Source: Catenulispora acidiphila DSM 44928 (lineage in GTDB: Bacteria; Actinomycetota; Actinomycetes; Streptomycetales; Catenulisporaceae). From it: a stretch of DNA of 64,000 nucleotides. The notes beneath the pieces were generated by a model that worked only from the letters and a program-made list of their open reading frames with translations, did not search any database and had not been told where the DNA came from. Below, one piece after another: positions 24,956 through 33,583 of the stretch. Both the position numbers and the translations under genes were made by a program. Position 1 is the first letter of the stretch; each line of letters starts with the position of its first letter. The stretch spans positions 3,968,001-4,032,000 of the forward strand of contig NC_013131.1 in NCBI RefSeq assembly GCF_000024025.1. The letters run 5' to 3'.

Positions 24956-25222
24956 CGGTGTTCCTTTCCGGGCGGCCGGCTGCGGTGCGTGCCGGCCGTC
25001 GACGACGGTGGATCGCTGCGGAACGGTGTATGGGGCATGGCGGAACATGACGGAACGTGGCGGAGTGGAACGCGAGCCGCCGGGGACCGGTAGTCCGCGC
25101 GACCTGGATCAGGGCATTGCCAACCGTCCGGAACGGGTGATCGGGTGATCGGTCGATCGGCCGCGCCGGAGGCGGCGGGAACCCGTGTGCTGCCGGACGA
25201 GGGCGGTCGTCCGGCGGTCGGC

Positions 25223-25250
25223 GAGTCACCGTGTCGCATCGTGGTGACTC
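25223..25250. promoter_or_regulatory. Inverted repeat in the GH59-GH76 divergent region
   Basis: GAGTCACC (25223-25230) and GGTGACTC (25243-25250) are perfect 8-bp complements with a 12-base spacer. On the minus strand a promoter-like TTGACA (25267-25262), an 18-base spacer and CACGAT (25243-25238) overlap it, so it could be an operator for the GH59 gene, which would have a leader of roughly 275 bases. Confidence 0.55.
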
Positions 25251-25268
25251 TTGCGTGGTTCTGTCAAT

Positions 25269-25284
25269 ACTCTGGCATCAGAGT
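25269..25284. promoter_or_regulatory. ACTCTG-GCAT-CAGAGT palindrome
   Basis: A perfect 6-bp inverted repeat with a 4-base spacer sits next to the minus-strand TTGACA, midway between the divergent GH59 and GH76 genes. It is probably a regulator site. The regulator is not known and no regulator gene is adjacent. Confidence 0.5.
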
Positions 25285-25362
25285 TTGCAAAACCAACGAG
25301 ATCAACCAGACTCGGACGCGCCCATCCGTCGGGACCCGGCCGGATTCGATGGTCGGCGCGCC

Positions 25363-25394
25363 TTGACAGGGTGCTGAGTCGGATTGATACTCAG
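25363..25394 (+). promoter_or_regulatory. GH76 promoter with overlapping operator
   Basis: TTGACA (25363-25368), 17 bases, and GATACT (25386-25391) make a strong promoter about 80 bases before the GH76 start. CTGAGT (25374-25379) and ACTCAG (25389-25394) form an inverted repeat across the spacer and -10, the position of a repressor site. Confidence 0.75.
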
Positions 25395-25471
25395 CCTCGA
25401 TCTGTGAACGTTCCCATGGGCGCGGGCGGTGCGCTCGCCTCCTTCCGGAGCGAAGCATTCAGGAGCCGCAC

Positions 25472-26950
25472 ATGTTCGGCACAAGAACAAGAAGCCTGGT
25501 CACAGCCATCGTCGCGCTGGTCTCGGGCCTGGCGTTCGGTATCGGTCTGCTCGGAGGTGGTGCGGCGGCTGCCGCGCCTCGGACCGCGGTGCCCGCCGTC
25601 TCGAGCCCGGCTGCGGCATCCGGAGCCAAAGTCCTGATGGCCGGCTACAACTCCGGCAACGGCCTCATCGGTGGCGACGGCTGGTGGACCTCGGCGGTCG
25701 CGCTGAGCACGATCATGACGTATCAGCAGACCACCGGCGACACGTCCTACAGCTACGCCATCGCCGGAGCCTTCAACGCCAACAAGGGCTCGAACTTCGA
25801 GAACGACTACATGGACGACACCGGCTGGTGGGGGCTTGCGTGGGTGCAGGCTTACGACATCACCGGAAACACCGCGTACCTCCAGATGGCGCAGACCGAC
25901 GCGAACTACATCCACGGCTACTGGGATTCGGTCTGTGGTGGCGGCGTCTATTGGAGCACCGCGAAGTCCTACAAGAACGCGATCCCCAACGAGCTCTTCC
26001 TGGACCTCACCGCCGCGCTGCACAACCGCATCGCCGGCGACTCCACCTATCTCGGGTGGGCGAACGCGGAATGGAACTGGTTCAACGGCAGCGGCATGAT
26101 CAACGGCTCGCACCTGATCAACGACGGACTCACCAGCGGCTGCCAGAACAACGGCCAGACCGTCTGGACCTACAATCAGGGCGTGATCCTGGCCGGTCTT
26201 TCTGAGCTGTCCCGGGCCACCGGCAACACCGGCCTGCTCACCACCGCGGAGACTCTCGCCAACGCCTCGACGGCACACTTCAACCAGAACGGCATCGTCG
26301 TCGAGCCCTGCGAACCCAACTGCGGCGCGGACGGCCCGTCGTTCAAGGGCGTCTACGTCCGCGGGCTGCGCTCGCTGGCCACGGCAGCAGGCACGACCGC
26401 CTATAACAGCTACCTGCAAGCCCAGGCGAACTCGATCATCGCCCACGACACCAACAGCGCCGGACAGCTCGGCCTGAGCTGGGCCGGACCCATCCAGTCG
26501 ATAACCTCCGGATCCCAAGCCAGCGCCGAAGCCGCCCTCGTCGCCGCCCTCGTCGGCACAGCGCCGCCGATCGGCCCGATCACCTCCGGTATCGCCGGCA
26601 AGTGCGTGGACGACAACCACCAGGCCACGGCGAACGGCACCGCGATCCAGCTCTGGACCTGCAACGGATCCTCGGCGCAGCAGTTCACGGTGAACGCCAA
26701 CGGCAGCCTCAGCGTCCTGGGCAAGTGCATGGACATCATCAGCGGCGGCACAGCCAACGGCGTGAAGGTGCAGCTGTACGACTGCAACGGCACCGGAGCC
26801 CAGGTCTGGAACGCGCAAAGCAACGGCACGCTGCTGAACCCGCAATCCGGCCGCTGCCTCGACGACCCCGCCAGCAGCACCACCGACGGAACCCAGCTGC
26901 AGATCTGGGACTGCAACGGCGGCGCCAACCAGAAGTGGACGCTGCCGTAG
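25472..26950 (+). CDS. Secreted GH76 alpha-1,6-mannanase-like enzyme with CBM13
   Basis: A 492-residue exported protein. The signal peptide covers about residues 1-35. The GH76 (alpha/alpha)6 catalytic domain carries the paired aspartates Asp115-Asp116 in NDYMDDTGWWGLAW, and later NGQTVWTYNQGV. A ricin-type trefoil begins at about 370 (GKCVDDNHQATANGT, GKCMDIISGGTANGV, GRCLDDPASSTTDGT). It should act on alpha-mannan, for example of fungal walls. It shares its CBM13 type with the neighbouring SGNH and GH59 proteins. Confidence 0.92.
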   Translation: MFGTRTRSLVTAIVALVSGLAFGIGLLGGGAAAAAPRTAVPAVSSPAAASGAKVLMAGYNSGNGLIGGDGWWTSAVALSTIMTYQQTTGDTSYSYAIAGAFNANKGSNFENDYMDDTGWWGLAWVQAYDITGNTAYLQMAQTDANYIHGYWDSVCGGGVYWSTAKSYKNAIPNELFLDLTAALHNRIAGDSTYLGWANAEWNWFNGSGMINGSHLINDGLTSGCQNNGQTVWTYNQGVILAGLSELSRATGNTGLLTTAETLANASTAHFNQNGIVVEPCEPNCGADGPSFKGVYVRGLRSLATAAGTTAYNSYLQAQANSIIAHDTNSAGQLGLSWAGPIQSITSGSQASAEAALVAALVGTAPPIGPITSGIAGKCVDDNHQATANGTAIQLWTCNGSSAQQFTVNANGSLSVLGKCMDIISGGTANGVKVQLYDCNGTGAQVWNAQSNGTLLNPQSGRCLDDPASSTTDGTQLQIWDCNGGANQKWTLP

Positions 26951-27261
26951 CGAACAAGCGCCGGACCCGGGCGAGGTGGCCAAGCGCGTGATCGAGGGTT
27001 TCACGCAACGCGATCTTCCCGATCGCGCAGCCTGGCCGCTGGGCACCTTCGCGCACTGGGGTTACGGCACAGCAGCCGGCGTACGCGTGCACATTGCTCT
27101 GACGCTGCACCAGCTTCCGCTGGCCGCCGTGCACGGCAGCCGGCGCGGGCCATGGCCTCTCGCCGGGTCCGCGCCGGTCCTAGCCGGTCGCGCGGACCCG
27201 GTACGGCGTGCCGCTCAACGTCGCGCTGTTCGCCAACTGCTACATCGGATCAGCATCGCCT
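26951..27261. pseudogene. Probable decayed gene remnant
   Basis: A frame from GTG 26976 encodes VAKRVIEGFTQRDLPDRAAW and then AHWGYGTAAGV, which resembles part of an actinobacterial multi-pass membrane protein, but the following sequence turns into an Arg-rich frame with no helices. In another frame, near 27205-27260, TRYGVPLNVALFANCYIG appears gene-like. The stretch lies between convergent GH76 and WbsX genes. I read it as a degraded remnant; it could also be non-coding. Confidence 0.35.
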
Positions 27262-28335
27262 TCAGAGCGGCGGCCGAACGTCTAAGCCTCGCCTGAGCGC
27301 CCGCAGGAAGCTGCGCCCGAAATGCTGGTCCGGCTCCATCACCGAGCCTTCGGCCCATTCGTTCCAGGACTTGATGAACAGCATTCGCGGGTCGGGCATC
27401 GCTTGCTCCCTGCGGACCGCCTCGGTGACTGCGGCCTCGAAGATCTCGGGGTCGGGGTGGTGCAGCAGGACCCCGCGGCGTCCTGAGCGCGGGGTGTTGT
27501 CGAAGCCGGGGACGACGCAGGGGTGTCGGCGGATCGGGGCGGCGGAGCCGTTCAGGAGCCAGTCGGCGTAGATCTTGTCGTACTGGAACGCTCTGGGCTC
27601 CTCGCGGAGGGGCATGCCGGCGAACGAATCCGCCAACGAGTGGCCCAGTGGTGGCGGCGCCGGGTTCCACACTGCCGCGTCAAGGTGCTGATCCACGTCG
27701 TGGACCCAGGCGCCGTCGGCGTCGCCGACCAGATACAGCCCGGGCAGTCCGGCGTCCGCTGCCAGCTGCCGCCACAGTGTGACCAGCCGCGCCAGGTCGG
27801 GGATGTCGTCGGGGCGGAACAGGTAGAACACCGGTCGGCCGTCGACGGTCAGGTACCGCTCGTCGGTGAAGTGCGGGAGCAGGCATTTGAAGTGTTCGAC
27901 GTCGTCGGCTTCGCCGGGATACCTCTGCTGTTGCAGGACCTCGTCGCCGCGGCCGTGCCAGACCCCGGTCCAGGACTGGTTCGCCCAGCCGAGGCAGTAC
28001 CGGTGCGGCAAGTCAGGGTCCTTCAACAGGTCCTGCTCCGGCCGTTCCAGCAGTCGTGTGCCGCCGCCGAACCAGTAGTGCCAGTAGCAGAACGCTGTCA
28101 CGCCGTGGTGCGCGGCGAGTTCCCATTGCGCACGGCGGGTTTCGGGCACCCGCAGGTCGTAGAACCCCAGATCCGCCGGCAGCCGTGGCTGAAGGTGCCC
28201 TTCGAACAGCGGACGGGCCAGCGCTGTGTGAGTCCATTCGGTGAAGCCGGTTCCCCACCAGCTGTCGTTCTGCGGAATCGGGTGGAACTGCGGGAGGAAG
28301 AACGCCACGACTTCCAGCGGAGCCTCGTCAAGCAC
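27262..28335 (-). CDS. WbsX-type (GH99-like) glycan enzyme
   Basis: A 357-residue cytosolic protein matching the WbsX family: VVAFFLPQFHPIPQNDSWWG, GFTEWTHTALARPLFEGH, GVTAFCYWHYWFGG, and KSWNEWAEGSVMEPDQHFG near the end. The family is annotated as glycosyltransferase in O-antigen and rhamnan clusters, with a GH99-like fold, and its exact chemistry is uncertain. Its start overlaps the end of the condensation-domain gene by 8 bases, so the two are translated together. No polysaccharide synthesis genes are nearby. Confidence 0.85.
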   Translation of the reverse strand: MLDEAPLEVVAFFLPQFHPIPQNDSWWGTGFTEWTHTALARPLFEGHLQPRLPADLGFYDLRVPETRRAQWELAAHHGVTAFCYWHYWFGGGTRLLERPEQDLLKDPDLPHRYCLGWANQSWTGVWHGRGDEVLQQQRYPGEADDVEHFKCLLPHFTDERYLTVDGRPVFYLFRPDDIPDLARLVTLWRQLAADAGLPGLYLVGDADGAWVHDVDQHLDAAVWNPAPPPLGHSLADSFAGMPLREEPRAFQYDKIYADWLLNGSAAPIRRHPCVVPGFDNTPRSGRRGVLLHHPDPEIFEAAVTEAVRREQAMPDPRMLFIKSWNEWAEGSVMEPDQHFGRSFLRALRRGLDVRPPL

Positions 28336-29728
28336 GCGCCGCCTCCACCACGACAGCCTCCATCTCCCGGGCGAACGCCTCGATCTGCGCCACGGCGAAG
28401 GACCGGGTGTCGATCCAGATCTCCAGATGCACTGCGGGCGGCGTTACGCCCGGGATCCTGCGTTCGGGCACCAAGGGCTCGGAATCGACCTGAATGAACA
28501 GAGCTCCGTCGAAGACCGGAACCTTGCGTCCCCAGTACCACTTGCTCAGCGGCAGTACCTCGTCCACGTCCCGCGCATCGGGCACCACGCCGTCGCGCTC
28601 GCCTGCCCCGGCGTTGTCCCGACGATCGTTGAGGTGCCACTCGATACCCAGCGGCCGCCCGCGCTGCGCGGCAACCTGCGCCAGCAGCGCATCGCACTCG
28701 ACCGGGTCGTAGTACCCGGCAAAGGAAGCACCGGTCACCGCCTTCTCCGCGCGCGCCACGACCTCGTCGAAGGCGGCGTCCGCGACGTCGACCACGCAGA
28801 TCCCGTGCTGCGAGATCTGCGACGCCAACTCCGCGAAGCCAGGCCGGAAGCGATTGCCGACCACGATCTGTGCCAGGCTCGGGTCCCGCCCGAACACCCG
28901 GCTGACCGCGACGGCGTAAGCAGCCAGCAGCACATGCGTCGTGCCGACCCCGGTGCGTGCCGCCACCGCACGCATCCCCAGTTCCATCGCGGGGGAGTAG
29001 CCGACCAATTCCCAGTACCGCGGTTCCTCCCCGACAGCAGGCTCAGCGGCTTGCCAACCGGTCAGTCGATCAAGCTGAGCCGCCCAATACCGAAGCGCAC
29101 GGCTGCTCTGCCGCCGCCCCGACGGCGCGCCCTGCGCCTGCGCCACGTCCAGCGGACTGGGCACCTCCGGCGGCGGCGCGGTCGCCACCCCGGCCTCCCC
29201 GCCGGCGCGGTCGAAGTGCTCCAGATCGCCGGCCAGCGCTCGGATTCCGACCCCGTCCAGCAGGACGTGGCTGTAGCCGATCACCAGATGCACCGGGGTC
29301 CCGGACTGCCGGATGACCGCCATCCGTATCGGAAACTCGCGCTCGTAGTCGAAGAAGTCGAGCTCATACCGGGACCGCTGCTCCTCCACAGCCGCGACCA
29401 GCTCGTCGCCGTCGTCAAGATCGACGATCCGCAGCGGGACCTTCCCCGCCTCCGCGATGACCTGCTGCGGTCGCAGCCCGCCGTCCGGCGCCGCGACGAA
29501 CCGCAGCCGCGTGCGCAGCGCCGGATGGCGGCTGACCAGGAAGCGCAGCATCCCGGCCAGCTCCGCCACCGGCACGCCCGGCTCCAGCGGCATGTGCACG
29601 ACCAGGTTCATGGTCCGCCCGGTCTGCTGGGTCCGACGCCAGATCCCGAGCTGACCCCACGTCAGCTCGCCCGCGCCGCCGCCGGCTCCCTCGAAGGCCA
29701 CCGCGATCTCACTCACGACAACCGCCAC
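28328..29728 (-). CDS. Stand-alone condensation-domain protein
   Basis: A 466-residue protein with the acyltransferase fold of NRPS condensation domains. The N-terminus has ELTWGQLGIWRRTQ, and the active-site region reads IGYSHVLLDGVG, matching HHxxxDG except that Ser replaces the first His; the catalytic second His is kept. No adenylation or carrier domain is present. The start is GTG 29728, with GGAGGG nine bases upstream. It forms a two-gene operon with the WbsX-type gene. It might join an acyl or aminoacyl group to a glycan, but that is inference. Confidence 0.8.
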   Translation of the reverse strand: MAVVVSEIAVAFEGAGGGAGELTWGQLGIWRRTQQTGRTMNLVVHMPLEPGVPVAELAGMLRFLVSRHPALRTRLRFVAAPDGGLRPQQVIAEAGKVPLRIVDLDDGDELVAAVEEQRSRYELDFFDYEREFPIRMAVIRQSGTPVHLVIGYSHVLLDGVGIRALAGDLEHFDRAGGEAGVATAPPPEVPSPLDVAQAQGAPSGRRQSSRALRYWAAQLDRLTGWQAAEPAVGEEPRYWELVGYSPAMELGMRAVAARTGVGTTHVLLAAYAVAVSRVFGRDPSLAQIVVGNRFRPGFAELASQISQHGICVVDVADAAFDEVVARAEKAVTGASFAGYYDPVECDALLAQVAAQRGRPLGIEWHLNDRRDNAGAGERDGVVPDARDVDEVLPLSKWYWGRKVPVFDGALFIQVDSEPLVPERRIPGVTPPAVHLEIWIDTRSFAVAQIEAFAREMEAVVVEAARA

Positions 29729-29752
29729 ACCCGGTCTCCCTCCAGGCGGCGA

Positions 29753-29792
29753 GCACGGACGAGCACCTACAAGCACGGACGAGCACCTACGA
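29753..29792. repeat. 20-bp direct tandem repeat upstream of the condensation gene
   Basis: GCACGGACGAGCACCTACAA (29753-29772) is followed at once by a copy (29773-29792) differing at one base near its end. It starts 24 bases upstream of the condensation-domain start codon. It could be a regulator binding site or slippage-derived. Confidence 0.7.
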
Positions 29793-29878
29793 GCTCTCAC
29801 ATGAGACGGGTCCGACCTGGATCGGGCAAGCTACGCGCCGTCGCGATGCTGTGACCTTCGCCTCGAGCCCCGCCGCCG

Positions 29879-29889
29879 CGAAAGTTTCA
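29879..29889. promoter_or_regulatory. CGAAAGTTTCA element
   Basis: CGAAA-G-TTTCA is a near-perfect inverted repeat. Repeated CGAAA elements are known upstream of Streptomyces xylanase genes. Here it lies about 150 bases upstream of the condensation-domain gene and just beyond the GH3 stop. Matching elements occur at 55278, 55402 and 57141. Confidence 0.45.
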
Positions 29890-29906
29890 CCGGTCCGCGG
29901 CGTTCC

Positions 29907-32342
29907 TCAGCCCTCGACGACACTCACCTCGGGCTGGAACGCGCGGTCGAATCCGACCTCGCGGCGCGCCCCGACGACGCTCGCGGCGAGCCGTGCGCGG
30001 ATGTCCCGACTGGACGCGCCGACCCACAGCTCGACCTCGCCCGGCTCGACGATCCGCCGTCCGGCGCGTCCGGTGTAGGACGTCGTGTCGGCCGGCAGAT
30101 CGACGAGCACCGTGCGCGTCGTCCCCGGCGCCAGATCGACCCGCGGCGCGGCGATCAGCTGCTGGACCGGACGCGCCACCTCGGCTTCCGGGTCGTGCAG
30201 GTAGACCTGGACGACCTCGCTGGTCGCCGACGCGCCGTCGTTGCGCAGCGTCACCGCCAGCCGCAGCGTGCCGTCCGTCGGCCACGCCTCGCCTTCGGGC
30301 AGCGCGATGTCGGTCCACACCGCCGGGTTGTAGGAAAGACCGTGGCCGAAGGGATACAGCGGCGTCGGGTCGACCGTGCTCACATCGCTGCGCAGACCCA
30401 GCGCGGCGGTGAGATACGTCGAGGGCTGATTCGCACCCTCCGCCGGGAAGCCCACCGGCAGCCGCCCGGCCGGGTCCACCCGCCCGGAGAGCACATCCGC
30501 CAAAGCGTTCGCGCCCTCTTCGCCCGGCAGGAATCCGCAGACCACCGCCGCGAGCCGGTCGGCGTACCGCGACAGCTCGTACGGCCGACCCACCAGCAAC
30601 ACCAGCACGACAGGCGTTCCGGTACCCAGCAACGCTTCCAGCAGCTCACCCTGACGACCGGGCAGACGCAGATCGGAGGCGTCGCAGCCCTCGCCGGAGG
30701 TCCCGTTGCCGAACAAGCCCGAGACGTCGCCGAGAACCGCGACGCACACCTCTGCCTCCCGCGCCGCCGCGACCGCCTCGGCTATCTGCTGATCACCTGC
30801 CGCCCGCAACGATTCCTCGTCCACGGTGTCCGCCGCCTCGCCGCCAACCGCCCCGCCCTCGGCCGCCGCGCGCTCAGCGCGCAACCGCACCGAGCTTTCG
30901 GTGTCGGGTATCGGGCAGCCTTGGGCGTAGCTGACTACATAGCCGGCCGGATCGGCTTGCAGCGCCTCAAGAACGGTGCGCGCCTCGATCCCGAGCGCGA
31001 GATCCGGATGGTGCACCCCGATGTGCCGGGGGAAGGAGTAGCAGCCGAAAGCGGCGTCCGCGACATGCGCGCGCGGCCCGACGACCGCCACCCGCTTGCC
31101 CGGAGCCAGCGGCAGCGCGCCGTTCTCGTTGCGCAGCAGGACGATCGCGCGACGTGCCAACCGGCCGGCCAGTGCCCGGGACTCCTCATCGTCCAGACGC
31201 GGGTCCTGCTCGGAAAGAATCGGCGCCTCGGGCGACCAGTCCGCATCGAGCAGTCCCAGCTCGCACTTCTGAAGCAACACCCGCTCCAGCGCCCGATCCA
31301 CCAGCGCCACATCGACCTCGCCGGCCTCCAACGCCGCGATCAGCGGCGCTCCGAAGCAGTCCACGGTCGGCAGCTCGACGTCGATGCCCGCTTGCAGCGC
31401 CTGCACGGCAGCTGTTCCCTTGGAACCGGCGGTGCGGTGCAGACGATGCAGGAACACCACCGCGAAGTAGTCCGACACCACGGTCCCGGTGAATCCGTAC
31501 GTGCCCCGCAGCAGATCGGTCAGCATGGCGGGGTCGCCGGCCACCGGCATCCCGTCGTTGTCAGCGTAGGAGTTCATCACCGAGCGAGCCCCAGCGTGCA
31601 ACGCCATCTCGAACGGCGGCAGGATCACATCGGCCATCTCGCGCGGACCGACCGACACCGGCGCCAGATTGCGCCCTGCGCGGGAGGCGCTGTAGCCGGC
31701 GAAGTGCTTCAGCGTAGCGATGATGCCCGTCGACTCAAGGCCCTGGACGTAGGCCGCACCGAGCGTCCCGACGAGGTACGGATCCTCCGCGATGGTCTCC
31801 TCGACCCGACCCCAGCGCAGATCCCGCGCGACATCCAGCACCGGAGCCAGTCCCTGGTGCACTCCCAAGCGCCGCATCGTGGTGCCGATCCGCTCGCCGA
31901 CCTCGCGGATCAGGTCCGGATCAAAACTCGCTCCCCAGCACAGCGGCGCGGGGTAGACCGTCGCCTGCCAGGCACCGAGCCCGGTCAGGCACTCCTCGTG
32001 CACCAGCGCCGGTATCCCCAGGTTCGTCCCGGTGAGTTCGCGCTGGGTGTTGGCTATGGCGCGCGCCCCGGCCACCGGGTCCACCGGCGCGGTGCCGAAC
32101 GGCCGGGTGAGCTGCCCGACGCCGTCGCGCAGGACGTCGGACCAGTCGGCGGCAGGCAGTTCCGCGGAATGCTGGAACGGCGCGACCTGTCCCGACGTGG
32201 CGTCGGCGCCGACCCAGACCCCGTACAGCTGGGCCACCTTCTCCCGCACCGACATGCGCGGTATGAGGTCCTTGATCCGGTCGGCGGCCGGGGCGGCCGG
32301 GTCGCGCCAGAGGTCGGCGACGGCGGTGTTTTCCATGGCCAT
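29907..32342 (-). CDS. GH3 beta-glycosidase (beta-xylosidase/beta-glucosidase type)
   Basis: An 811-residue enzyme without a signal peptide, so probably cytosolic. The GH3 N-terminal barrel has HEECLTG, KHFAGYSAS (about 212-220) and the nucleophile Asp291 in VVSDYFAV. The second domain begins near 400 and the C-terminal Fn3-like domain near 690 (PFGHGLSYN precedes it). The start is ATG 32342 with AAGGAAAG upstream. It follows the LacI gene by 62 bases on the same strand. It should cleave imported xylo- or gluco-oligosaccharides. Confidence 0.92.
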   Translation of the reverse strand: MAMENTAVADLWRDPAAPAADRIKDLIPRMSVREKVAQLYGVWVGADATSGQVAPFQHSAELPAADWSDVLRDGVGQLTRPFGTAPVDPVAGARAIANTQRELTGTNLGIPALVHEECLTGLGAWQATVYPAPLCWGASFDPDLIREVGERIGTTMRRLGVHQGLAPVLDVARDLRWGRVEETIAEDPYLVGTLGAAYVQGLESTGIIATLKHFAGYSASRAGRNLAPVSVGPREMADVILPPFEMALHAGARSVMNSYADNDGMPVAGDPAMLTDLLRGTYGFTGTVVSDYFAVVFLHRLHRTAGSKGTAAVQALQAGIDVELPTVDCFGAPLIAALEAGEVDVALVDRALERVLLQKCELGLLDADWSPEAPILSEQDPRLDDEESRALAGRLARRAIVLLRNENGALPLAPGKRVAVVGPRAHVADAAFGCYSFPRHIGVHHPDLALGIEARTVLEALQADPAGYVVSYAQGCPIPDTESSVRLRAERAAAEGGAVGGEAADTVDEESLRAAGDQQIAEAVAAAREAEVCVAVLGDVSGLFGNGTSGEGCDASDLRLPGRQGELLEALLGTGTPVVLVLLVGRPYELSRYADRLAAVVCGFLPGEEGANALADVLSGRVDPAGRLPVGFPAEGANQPSTYLTAALGLRSDVSTVDPTPLYPFGHGLSYNPAVWTDIALPEGEAWPTDGTLRLAVTLRNDGASATSEVVQVYLHDPEAEVARPVQQLIAAPRVDLAPGTTRTVLVDLPADTTSYTGRAGRRIVEPGEVELWVGASSRDIRARLAASVVGARREVGFDRAFQPEVSVVEG

Positions 32343-32404
32343 GTGCGGCTTTCCTTACTCGGGGAGCGCTATCGAGGAGCACTGGTGGTGCGGTGGGGAA
32401 TCCA

Positions 32405-33406
32405 TCACGCCGGGGCGGTCGAATTGCGGACGACCAACTCCGTGACCAGCGTGAGATGCGTGCGGTCCACGGGCTCCCCGCGGATCAGCCGGATCAGCAT
32501 CTCCACCGCGCGCTCGCCCATCGTGCGGATGGGCTGGTTCACGGTGGTCAGCTGCGGGCTGCACAGCGCGGACTCGGGGATGTTGTCGAAGCCGACGACC
32601 GACAGGTCCGCGGGGACCCGCAGCCCGAGGTCGCGCGCGACCTCGATGGTGGCGATCGCCGTGACGTCGTTGGCGGCGAACACCGCGGTCGGGCGGTGGG
32701 CGAGGGTCAGCAACTCGTGTGCGGCGAGCGCTGACAGGTCCGCGTCGTACCCGCCGACGCGGACCAGCGAGTCGTCGAAGGGCAGACCCGCGCCGGCCAG
32801 CGCCTCGCGGTAGCCCTGCTCGCGCAGCTTCGCAGACTCCAGATCCGCGCGGCCGGCGAGCATCGCGATGCGCCGGTGCCCGAGGCTCACCAGGTGCTCG
32901 GTCGCCAGGCGCGCGCCGCGCAGGCTGTCCGCGTCGACCGTCGGGAAGCCCGAGGAGCCGGTGTGCGGATCGACGGCGACGACCGGCGCGCCGTAGTGCA
33001 CGTCCACGACCGTGGGCGTGACCAGCACCGCGCCGTCCACCAGCGTGCCGGACAGGCGCGAGAGGTAGCGCCGCTCCCAGCCCACCGTGTCGCCGGTGCG
33101 GCCGCCGGCGCTGTAGACGACCAGCTCGAAGCCGCTGCCGCGGATCGCGTCCGCGGCGCCCTTGAGCAGCTCGGTGCTGAACGGCTCCAGGTCCGCGACC
33201 AGGATGCCGATCACGTTCGTGCGGTGGTTGCGCAGGCTCTGCGCGACCAGGCTCGCCTCGTAGCCGAGTTCGCTGATCACGGCTTGGACACGGGCCGAGG
33301 TGTCCGCGGCCACGCCGTAGCGCTGGTTGATGACCTTGGACACCGTGGCGACCGATACCCCGGCCTGCTCGGCGACATCGCGAATGGTGACTCTGGGTTG
33401 GTGCAC
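32405..33406 (-). CDS. LacI-family regulator of the GH3/GH51 arabinoxylan genes
   Basis: A 333-residue repressor. The helix-turn-helix is VTIRDVAEQAGVSVATVSKVIN with the hinge region SELGYEASLVAQSLR, followed by a periplasmic-binding-like sugar domain (NVIGILVADLEPFSTELLKG, DGAVLVTPT, SVVGFDNIPES). It starts at GTG 33406 and diverges from a CUT1 transporter operon, with a 20-bp palindrome on the transporter promoter. GH3 follows on its own strand. Its inducer is probably an arabino- or xylo-oligosaccharide. Confidence 0.93.
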   Translation of the reverse strand: MHQPRVTIRDVAEQAGVSVATVSKVINQRYGVAADTSARVQAVISELGYEASLVAQSLRNHRTNVIGILVADLEPFSTELLKGAADAIRGSGFELVVYSAGGRTGDTVGWERRYLSRLSGTLVDGAVLVTPTVVDVHYGAPVVAVDPHTGSSGFPTVDADSLRGARLATEHLVSLGHRRIAMLAGRADLESAKLREQGYREALAGAGLPFDDSLVRVGGYDADLSALAAHELLTLAHRPTAVFAANDVTAIATIEVARDLGLRVPADLSVVGFDNIPESALCSPQLTTVNQPIRTMGERAVEMLIRLIRGEPVDRTHLTLVTELVVRNSTAPA

Positions 33407-33419
33407 GCGGCCAACTTAG

Positions 33420-33473
33420 CGATAGAAATCGTTATCGACAACGATTGACACGACGGAAACGTGCGCGCAAACT
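33420..33473 (+). promoter_or_regulatory. LacI operators and promoter of the arabinoside transporter
   Basis: AATCGTT-ATCGAC-AACGATT (33427-33446) is a perfect 7-bp inverted repeat and overlaps a second one, CGATA (33420-33424)/TATCG (33433-33437). TTGACA (33445-33450) begins inside the operator; CAAACT (33468-33473) lies 17 bases on as a -10. A repressor here would block RNA polymerase directly. Confidence 0.75.
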
Positions 33474-33583
33474 CATCGCCATCCCCTGGGGCCCGGCGCT
33501 CCCGGCGTTCTCACAAACCCATTCGCCCCCACTGCCCCCCAGGATCCAGGTGCGACCATGACGACGGACAGGGAGTTCCTACA

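Noticed and set aside
22571-25093. Long plus-strand frame opposite GH59
   Set aside because: The minus-strand GH59 has catalytic motifs, a signal peptide and a ribosome site; the opposite frame has none.
29753-29792. Mobile-element target duplication
   Set aside because: The two copies are adjacent with nothing between them and no transposase is near.
30195-32813. Long plus-strand frame opposite GH3 and LacI
   Set aside because: It crosses the boundary of two well-supported genes and has an Arg/Gln/His-rich composition without domains.
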